Notes under the pieces: generated by a model
What the model was told of the DNA's origin: nothing
Databases searched by the model: none
What the model saw: only the letters and a program-made list of their open reading frames with translations
Program-made: the position numbers and the translations under genes
Assembly: GCA_004009845.1 (NCBI GenBank)
Contig: RMBW01000024.1
Coordinates: 278,572-342,571, forward strand
Source: Davidsoniella eucalypti
Taxonomy: Eukaryota > Ascomycota > Sordariomycetes > Microascales > Ceratocystidaceae
DNA length: 64,000 nucleotides
Direction of reading: 5' to 3'
Shown here: piece by piece, positions 56,159 to 64,000 of the stretch
Layout of the letters: every line of letters begins with the position of its first letter
Position numbering within the stretch: position 1 is the stretch's first letter

Positions 56159-57130
56159 ATGGCTGACCCCCCTTTGCCCAACGGTACAGGCAATCATCTT
56201 CGCAACCGAACGAACATGCTGGGGCTCAATCCGCCGCGGCTAATCACGAACGGATCGCATCTCAATGGAAGCGGCAGCGGCAATGGCAGTGGCAGTGGTA
56301 GCAGCCCATTTGACCTAATGGCACGTGACGACGATTCCGACGACGACTACGCCAACCATGATCATGGGATATTCAGCAGCCGCGACTCGCTCGAGCTAGA
56401 TGGTTTAGACTTTGGCGAGGACGATGAAGAAGAAGACGAGGACGATGACGACGATGATGACATTGGCGGCGCTTCGCATCCCTGGCCACTTCACCAAAAC
56501 GACTTTGCCCCGCCGTACTATGGCCGACCGCCGACGCCGCTGCCGCCTTCACCTAGCATCACATCGCTGCTGCGGCCGTCGCGACCGACCACACCAGACG
56601 CCTCGGATGATGAGTTAGAGCCAGTACCACGGGCGGCTCCACGTGTGCCGACCTATGAATACTACGGCTTTGTGCTATATCTCTTCTCGTCGCTGAGCTT
56701 CCTGATATACCTACTATGGGCATTTCTACCGTCACCGTTCCTGCATGCCTTGGGTATCACATACTACCCGGATCGCTGGTGGGCACTGGCTGTACCGTCG
56801 TTTCTGGTCGTCACCGTGGTGTACATATTTGCTGCCTTGAACTCTTACAATACTGAGATCTTGACGTTGCCGCTGAATGCAGCTCAAACCATCGTCGACG
56901 ATGCTGCCCAGGTGGCTGTTATGAATTCCATGGGTAGCCTGAAGGACGGCCGTCGGATGACACCCGCAAAAACAGATGTATTGAAGGGTTATGGAGAGCT
57001 TTCGACTATCTGGAGCGAGGGCACCGACGCTGTTATGGACATCCCCCTCGGCGCTGTTTGCGAGGTTTTGTATGCACGACCATCATCACCGGCTTATGAA
57101 TGGGATGACGAAGATTTTGACGGGCGATAG
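56159..57130 (+). CDS. GPI19: GPI-GlcNAc transferase complex subunit PIG-P
   Basis: Single exon, 323 residues. PIG-P/Gpi19 is a small ER-membrane subunit of the complex that adds GlcNAc to phosphatidylinositol, the first step of GPI-anchor synthesis. The C-terminal half carries the PIG-P domain. It has two TM segments forming a hairpin (YYGFVLYLFSSLSFLIYLLW and WWALAVPSFLVVTVVYIFAA) with LGITYYPDRWW between them, and a terminal VMDIPLGAVCEVLY block. The first ~165 residues are an ascomycete-type extension: Gly/Ser/Asn repeats (GSGSGNGSGSGS), a Glu/Asp run (DDEEEDEDDDDDDD) and a Pro-rich patch (RPPTPLPPSP). Such long disordered N-termini are common in filamentous fungal PIG-P proteins. It supplies anchors used by proteins such as the mini-protein at 18290-18478. 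Confidence 0.93.
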   Translation: MADPPLPNGTGNHLRNRTNMLGLNPPRLITNGSHLNGSGSGNGSGSGSSPFDLMARDDDSDDDYANHDHGIFSSRDSLELDGLDFGEDDEEEDEDDDDDDDIGGASHPWPLHQNDFAPPYYGRPPTPLPPSPSITSLLRPSRPTTPDASDDELEPVPRAAPRVPTYEYYGFVLYLFSSLSFLIYLLWAFLPSPFLHALGITYYPDRWWALAVPSFLVVTVVYIFAALNSYNTEILTLPLNAAQTIVDDAAQVAVMNSMGSLKDGRRMTPAKTDVLKGYGELSTIWSEGTDAVMDIPLGAVCEVLYARPSSPAYEWDDEDFDGR

Positions 57131-57762
57131 ACCTCGACTTTCTTTTGTATCTTGCCTTAGTGTTTATAAATAATACATCTTGTTCTCTCTCTTAAGTACA
57201 TACAGATATTATATTCTCCTACGACAAGATAGGATTATGGTCTTTCATGTTCTAGCTATTTCAGTAGAAAAAAGGGAGAAAAATCCCCCAAAAAGCTTCC
57301 GTAGGCTTTTTATGCTGACATGTCATATATCAAGGCCATTAAATGTCAGCATCAAGTCAAATTTGCACGTTAGAGATGAAAGTATGTACCAACAGCCAAC
57401 GAAAGAAAGAGATGTTGGTTGGTAAAGATGTAATGTTTAATATGTACGGAGTAAGGACCCCCTACCTAACTCGAGTCCGCAGCACTTACCATTTTGGCTG
57501 CATCTAACTAAGCAGCTTGGGCTGAGTAATTACTTTAGGGAATTCGTTCGGGACCTTTCTTTTCATTGTTTATCATTTGGTCAAAGAAATAATCCCGCTT
57601 GTTCTTTTTCCTTGCTTCCTTTGTCTTTTTCAACACTTCATTGACATCTTTTCTTTCGTGAACTATAACTAAGAGCATTTCCACACCTGTTTTCCTCGTT
57701 TTGTTTAGGAGGCCTTGATCGACGTCAAAAATACGATAAAGCAGCATCGCAAAACAAAGAAT
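57131..57762. other. spacer GPI19 - amidase
   Basis: 630 bp. It includes an AAAAAGC...GCTTTTT hairpin near 57292-57314 and an 8-bp TGCTGACA/TGTCAGCA pair just after. No gene is seen. Confidence 0.5.
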
Positions 57763-60039
57763 ATGAGCTTCATTGACTATCCAAAGCCCAACGAGGCTCA
57801 ACAATGGTCGACGGACGAACCGCCTAAGGACCAGAATCCCATATTACGCGGTCGGATGCTTGCTGTAGCTGGAACAATGTGAGTGTATTTTCTTCTTGAT
57901 TGGGAAATTGATGTGATCGATTGGAGGCTTTGGGTAAGAAGACAGGTCAGCTAGCTAGTACGTAGACCAAAGCTTGATCGGCGCTTTCAATAATCAGACG
58001 TTCCTGATGGACTCCGTCGTTGTCACCTAAAACACACTTGAGCTAATCAGTACCTGCATCTTTCCGAAGCGTCTCAAAACTACCGCCACTCCAAAGCTTT
58101 CTTTGGTCCAACGCTGGCTTCGGATCGCTCCGGGGCAATGAACATTTGACCGGAGTCACTCCTCGTTTTCTCGTATGTAATAATTAGGATGTTTACCTAG
58201 ACAACAACTAATATCTAGAATAGCCGCTTGTAATCCCCAATAAAAATGTAGATGATGCCATCATTCCTAGTGCAACCGATCTGGATGCAGAGCTGTACGT
58301 CCAATCCGCCGCCGATCTACTGGGTCGCTATCATACGGTTGCCGATTATCACAATGCGTACAAGTCTGGCGAATTGACGCCCACGCAAGTTGTCGAGGCC
58401 CTTCATCGGCTCATTCTAAGAGGTCAGACGCCGCGGAGCAAGTACGACAACGCCTGGGTTGATTCACATGGCGCCGATCATCTTGCGGTTGAGGCGGCTA
58501 GACTGTCAACTGAGCGCTGGAAGCAAAGCAAACCACTCGGCCTTCTAGATGGTGTTCCTTTTGGTATCAAAGACGATCTAGATGTCGAGGGATACATCTC
58601 CCACATTGTAGGTGCTAACCTATTTTGTCTAACTATGCGATAGTACGTATAAATAACCTTTATCATCATATCTAGGGTCTCGCATACCAGCAGAATCTGA
58701 GCTATCAGAAACCTGCTACTACTACGATTCACCCTGTACAAAAGTTACAGGAAGCTGGTGCCATTGTGATCGCAAAGAATGCCATGCACGAGCTTGGCTG
58801 CGGTGAGAAAACCTTCCCAATAGATGCCCATGTTAGATACTAATTTATGATGTTTCGTATATTAGATACCACTGGATGCAATGTAAGTTCAATTTTTGTT
58901 AGACTTAGCTCAGGCATAGAATTGGTACTGACTCTTCATAGCCTGCTTGGGGAACTCCTACCAACTGGCACAACAATTCGTACTATCCCGGAGGTTCCTC
59001 ATCTGGTGCTGGATCTTCTCTTGGTGCGGGAATCATTCCTTTTGCTCTTGGTACTGATGCCGGTGGCAGTGCTCGAATCCCGCCGTGTTTCAATGGTGTT
59101 TATGGACTAAAAACCACCCATAATCGCACTGTCACCATTTGCCATTCTATGTGTGTTGTGTGTCCCATGGCCGCCACTGTTGCCGATCTTACGGCGGCCT
59201 ACAGAGTCATCTCGCAACCTAGTGCCGACGATAGCGTTACCACTGCCTTCGTCCCATCGCCACTCAGGGATCCGTCCACCAAAAAATACATTGGTATCGA
59301 TGCCGCTTGGGTCGACCAGGCTGACGTCGCAGTTGTTGAAGAATTCAATAAAGGCCTAGAATATCTCAAGACACAGGGTTACGAAGTAGTCAACATCAGT
59401 ATCCCAAACATGAGGGAGGCTCAACTAGCTCACGGCGCTATTTGCCTATCCGAAATGGCCGAGCAGCATCAATCTCGAATTGGCAAGGATGCCAACTGGT
59501 TCAACACCGTCAACAATGCCACCAAGATCATGCTTGGAGTCGGCTCGCAAACCCCAACCATCGATTATCTCAAGTATAACCAATTGCGGGCTATCTCGAT
59601 GGAACACATTGCCTTCATTTTCAAAAAGTATCCAGGCATCATTATTCTCAGTCCGACATCTCCCCAGATTGGGTGGGCTCGTAACCCTGCTGATGAGGCT
59701 TTTGGTGTCAACGACGCCAACATCAGTCTACGCAACATGATATATGTTTTTCTAGCCAATATGACAGGCTGTCCAGCACTGACTGCGCCTATTGGCTTTG
59801 TTGAACCTAAGCAAGGCGAGGGAAAGCTACCTATTGGTATGATGGCCATGGGCGAATGGGGTACCGAGGAGTCTCTGCTGGCCTGGGCAACAGACACTGA
59901 AAAGTATCTACATGAGAAATACCCTGGCGGTCGTGTTCGTCCCTCTGGTTGGGTTGATGTGCTCGATCATGCTCGTTCTATAGTAAAGCCCAAAGAAACA
60001 GCCCAGGCGGCTAGTACCCCCACATCGGTATCTTCCTAG
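57763..60039 (+). CDS. amidase-signature family enzyme, with 17-nt micro-exon
   Basis: Six exons: 57763-57878, 58070-58172, 58224-58607, 58676-58802, 58866-58882 and 58942-60039, giving 614 residues. All introns are GT-AG and the frame is kept through them. The catalytic triad of the amidase signature is present. Lys189 is in DGVPFGIKDDLDVEG, the cis-Ser is at 268/269 in PGGSSSGAGSSLGAG, and the nucleophile Ser292 is in GTDAGGSARIP. The N-terminus MSFIDYPKPNE resembles a fungal amidase subgroup of about 600 residues, related to fatty-acid amide hydrolase and glutamyl amidotransferase A folds. The substrate is unknown; it is probably an aliphatic or aromatic amide. The 17-nt exon (58866-58882) encodes DTTGC/N and is needed for frame. 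The first intron (191 nt) uses a CCGAAG acceptor, the least certain join. No signal peptide. Confidence 0.88.
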
Positions 60040-60268
60040 AGGGAAATGGGCAGTAATCTTAAGCTAATGCTCAAGCTCATGTGGAAGCCAGAAAATGAGC
60101 AAGTTCAACTCTAAGTTTTGAACTATGGATGGCGTTATATTTGTTTCTTATTCGTTTATTTTTGATACTACTTGGGTGTTCCAAGGCGTCTGTTGATGTA
60201 TATCTATTCAATTCAAACATTATTACATATTCAAAAATGATATTCTTGGCTTTGTTAGATCATATCCT

Positions 60269-61138
60269 CTACATGAACTTGGCGGCGAGAGACAGTAGGC
60301 CTGAGTTTCCACTGCCACTACCACTGCTCGAGCCAGATTGGCTCTTGAGGAAGAATTTGAGGGCAAACTGCACAGCCTGTTCAATGACACTCTCCTTGGT
60401 GGTGCCCTTGGTGACCTTTCCTTCAGCCTGAGCGTTATCGAAGAGCTTGCTACCCTCAGACATAGCCAGACCTAGTAGCATAGCCTGGCTACCGGAGCCA
60501 GACGAGCCGCTGCTACCGCTTCCCGAGTTAAAGAGCTTGATAGCCTGCATAGCAGCAGCAGCGCCCAGGTTATCAGACGAAGCCTTTTCCTCAGAAGAAG
60601 TATCCTTCTTCTCGACGAACTTCTTGAACATCTTGACGGCGAAGTCCTCATCGACATTATCCTTTTCCTGGGCGACGGAGTGTTTGTTTTGGTTCAGGCG
60701 GTTGAGGACATTGTGGAACATATCGGAGTCGCCCTGGTTGCCCGAAGCTTTGGCGGCAGCTTCGGCAGTCTTCTTCTTGTCGGCGTCAGAGTCGAGCATA
60801 TCGAGAACATTGTTGTTGAGAAGGAGTCCCGAAAGACCGCCTGGTTTGAGTGAAAAGAAAAAAAAGATACTCGTTAGTGTTTACTCTTGTGTTTGTTGTT
60901 TTTCGAAGAATGGGAGATATCATGACATACTTAGGTTTCCAGGCAGGCCAGAAGAGCTAGAGGCTATACGAGTGGCAAAGATGATCATAAGTTAGTTGAG
61001 ACTGAATCTATCGTGCGACGATGGTGTATACATATGGATATACGAACTCTGTTGCTGTTGATGTTGGGTAGTAGAGCTCTGGTCCTGGCTCTGCTGGTTC
61101 TTGGAGTACTCCGTGGCGACGGTCTTGAGGAAATCCAT
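60269..61138 (-). CDS. beta-flanking protein (DUF7721 family)
   Basis: Three exons (61138-61048, 60963-60931, 60840-60269), 231 residues. It starts MDFLKTVATEYSKNQQ, then a Gln-rich stretch. The body matches the fungal beta-flanking/DUF7721 layout: GDSDMFHNVLNRLNQNKHSV, NVDEDFAVKMFKKFVEKKD, LGAAAAMQAIKLFNSG, MLLGLAMSEGSKLFDNAQAE, TTKESVIEQAVQFALKFFLK, and a terminal GLLSLAAKF. Ser/Gly linkers separate the helices. No enzymatic residues are visible; the family's molecular role is not established, and it is often seen as a small cytosolic protein. Exon 2 is only 33 nt, so the splice model deserves checking. It is convergent with the amidase (229 bp apart). Confidence 0.8.
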
Positions 61139-64000
61139 TTTTATAGAGGGGACTGTTTATCGTAAGATATGAGCAAGTAGTGATAGGGTAGCAGTTGGTT
61201 GAGAATGTGTAATTATATAAGCAAGGCTTGTTAAAATCGAGAAAGAGTCAAGAAATATAGAAAGTAGAATAGCGCAGAAGGTGAAGAAAACAACGTGGAA
61301 TAGAAAAGATCTAGAGACGTTGTATTTGTAGTCGTTCCGAGACGCCTTTTTGAGCCCGTAGGGAAGAATAAAACGGGGAGGGAGGAGGGAGCTAAAGCTT
61401 AGCTTTGTTTAAGCTAGGTGACTTATGGCTATTCTACAAAAGTAACTTTACATAGCCAACCTTGAGTTCCAGCTAGGCTGCCTCAAGACTGTCGTACCAA
61501 CCAAGACAATAACTATGGCCTTTGCTGCTACTACAACAGCTTTCATCGTCGAGCTGAATCGTTATAAAGCGTAAAGACTTCAGCTTCTAACGAACCGCGT
61601 TAGGCTAGACTTCCTAAGCTTCTCCTGTTTACATTTTGTATAGTTATACGTATTCCCTTATTCCCGATTTTAGTGATCAAGTCCTTTGGTTAGACTTTGG
61701 TTTAAAGGTTCTTCCTTTTGGCTTTGCTAGCTAAAAAAAAAAAAAAACTGTAGTAGCTGAACGGTGGGGTAAAACACGACCTTAGGAGGGGAAATAAGCG
61801 GAGGGGGCTAAAAAGTAAAGCTAGGTTTAGCTTCCAAGCTTGTCAGTGAACTCTTTGTTAGTGTTTCGAGCCGTGAGGCTAAACTTATCATGCGATCTTT
61901 GCGACAAGACGATTGCTACGTTGATTGTGGTTGGCTGCGTCTTGGCTGACTCAGCTTGCTATGTTCTATATGTGTTGTCTCGTTCAAATTTCAGAGCAAT
62001 GTTATATATGTACTCTGATTTTTTAGTCTCGAGAGAGACGATATATCAACCCTAAGACATGAGTGCGGGGCTCGACGGAATCAAGTGTAACGGCTCGTTG
62101 GGATATTTTGTCGTTTATTTTGAAAGGCCTACTTTTTGTATTCTATCGTTTCTTTTCGTGTGAGGAAGCCAATGTTTCAGATGCCTGCTCTTACACATAG
62201 AAATATATGCTTTGTTGCTTTACTAAGGCTATGTTCATGCACTTTTATCGGTTTTGATGAAAAGAAGGTGCCTGCATGAAATGTCGTGGCGGAAGGAATG
62301 AAGAGGTATTATGACAGGGTTATGATCTCTAGGGTTGATATAAGTCGAAGAATCAAGCGATGTTGATACCTGCCGATATATGTAGAGACAGGAAAGATTG
62401 ATACTATTCATGACGGTACGGTCTAGTCTGCGGGCTTAGTTGAACCTTGAACTTCATCGCCCGATCGTTTATACAGAGAAGCATTAATTTCACTACTGCT
62501 ACTCTACGACGATTTAGTCGCAACTCAATCGTAACAGCTAACCTAAGACTAAAAACTTGACCAGGGAGTTTATGGTAGGGGATATATAGTATTTATATGT
62601 ACTTATGTGTGGTGCCTGTACATAAAACCATTACAGGGATTGTCGGCGGCTATTATCGCATTTAACGACAAGAACATACATACTGAACCATAAAACCTGT
62701 TCAAAGGGACGAGCTACGGTGGACGGAAAACGGACAATATCCGGTGTGGCTAAAATATGGGCTAGGGGAAAATACAAGCCAAGGAAGAATAGGGTAAAGC
62801 CAAGTGATATATTGGTACTTGCGGAAGAGACAATGTAGAGGCCATGAAGAATAGGAAGTGAGGGAGAGCTATTTCCATCAAGTATGGTATGCAGTTGTAT
62901 ATATGTATTATGTAATCATTGCCTTTGTTGTCCATTGAGGTTCAGTTACTGAACTTAGTATACCAGAAAGAGTTTAGACGAATCGTGGTAGCAGGTAATT
63001 ATCATAGGAATTGTGGAAATATGGGAAACAATCATTGATCACCAAGTTACCACCGATATATTTTCCCAACTTTTTTTCTTTAGAATACAAGGAGGGCTTA
63101 ATTCAGTTACAAATAGAGTGTTTGGTTGGATACTGATACTGTAGGGGCTGTGATCACATGATAGTCATGTTCCTTACAAGGTCGCCTAACTGCCTTTCTT
63201 CAGAAGTATCCTTTCTATGGCTTGGATGACTTTAGACCTAGACATAGACTTTTTTATTTCAAAAAGAAAGAAAGGTTGACATCGTCCTCACTCCAATAGG
63301 TAGAACTAGAATATATAACTATTACAAATCTACTGCTGACTGGAATAAAGACTGACTGAAGATTTTAATTTCCCCTCTTAGCTTTTGATGTTTCTTAGTC
63401 AATGTAGTAATAAAGCGGCTGTAGAAATTGCAGAAATCTAGAACACCTCACGGTGGCCATGTTCAGTGCACCTCACACACTTCCAAATTGATTATCAACC
63501 ATTATTATGTTATCTTACGCATTGTTAAACCCGGTCTTAAACCTTTTCTCTTTGCTACAATTGCCTTGTGTCAAATATCTTGCTTGTTCATTACATGAAA
63601 GGAAACTCAAACATTACGCTGCGGGCCATTGGTATTCCTGTTTGTTATCCAGCATGTGTATATACATCAGGTGTTACGAACTATAGAGTAGTAGAAGCCG
63701 CAAGTAAAGCAAGAGGGTTATCCTGGCAGGTATCAACATTTACCTAGTAGGTAGTGCAGCTAGAAAGGAAAGAAAACAATCAATAATACAAAGAGAAGGA
63801 TGTTTGAATTGGCCGGAAATTGTTAGGAACATATCTGTACTCACAAGATACTATGTCTCCCCTACTGCACACTCTAGAGTCCACGCCTCAGTCTAAAGTC
63901 ACCCAAGCCATAAGAGGGACAGCCCAGAACGAGGTAGTGGGGCAACTTTATAAGGAACATCCATCATATTCAACTTTTATAAGCCTAGTAAGCTACATCT
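61139..64000. other. right-hand gene-poor spacer
   Basis: 2.9 kb to the window edge. The first 200 bp are the promoter and leader of the beta-flanking gene. From 61360 to 61840 there are GC-uneven patches with repeated AGCTTAGCTTT/AAGCTAGGT-like words and an A15-long run (61732-61746). The rest is AT-rich. I see no gene, RNA or repeat copy that I can support. Confidence 0.55.

Noticed and set aside
1..60039. Secondary-metabolite gene cluster (MFS, esterase, acyltransferase, amidase)
   Set aside because: These genes are tens of kilobases apart, separated by housekeeping genes and deserts, and there is no core synthase.
10100..62460. tRNA genes suggested by GGTTCAA/TTGAACC words (for example 10109, 62447)
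   Set aside because: No acceptor/anticodon stem pattern or A-box fits around them.

Overview
The window looks like a chromosomal segment of a filamentous ascomycete fungus (Pezizomycotina, most likely a Sordariomycete). The evidence is eukaryotic gene structure: short introns (mostly 51-190 nt) with GTAAGT-type donors, CTAAC-like branch sites and YAG acceptors. There are orthologs of fungal housekeeping genes and fungus-only families (CE1 esterase, beta-flanking/DUF7721 protein, fungal C2H2-like protein, GPI-anchored mini-protein). The placement is inferred from protein content; no marker in the window fixes the species.

Left part (1-16.2 kb): a 5'-truncated 14-TM MFS drug/H+ antiporter, a secreted CE1 acetylxylan/feruloyl-type esterase, a six-exon Mn-type CDF metal transporter, a 2 kb inverted-repeat locus around an orphan 175-codon gene and its broken copy, and the exocyst subunit SEC3. 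Middle (16.2-27 kb): a gene-poor stretch of more than 10 kb with one tiny GPI-anchored-protein gene, several long poly-G/poly-C tracts and one copy of a dispersed repeat. Then an F-box protein (-) lies divergent from the mitochondrial Mg2+ channel MRS2 (+), followed by the ribosome-assembly WD40 protein SQT1 (+), convergent with glycine decarboxylase GCV2 (-). From 37.7 to 42.5 kb there is another gene-poor spacer, then a BAHD-type acyltransferase with an unusual N-terminus, a small acidic-tailed protein, more dispersed repeats, a C2H2-like protein and two short hypothetical genes.

Right part (50-64 kb): a 1.3 kb, internally deleted LINE retrotransposon flanked by a perfect 13-bp target-site duplication lies just upstream of DUS3 (tRNA dihydrouridine synthase). 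Next come a PP4 regulatory subunit 2 (PSY4/PPP4R2), the GPI-GlcNAc transferase subunit PIG-P/GPI19, a seven-segment amidase-signature gene carrying a 17-nt micro-exon, and a convergent beta-flanking (DUF7721) gene. The last 2.8 kb shows no gene I can support.

The genes do not form one pathway or a secondary-metabolite cluster. They are mostly independent housekeeping functions: secretion, mitochondrial one-carbon metabolism, Mg and Mn transport, tRNA modification, GPI anchors and phosphatase regulation. A few accessory genes (MFS, esterase, BAHD, amidase) are scattered among them. The novelty lies mostly in the spacers: the foldback locus, the dispersed ~140-bp repeat family, the trans-mobilised-looking LINE derivative, the G-tract cluster, and an apparent TA-repeat frameshift in the F-box gene.
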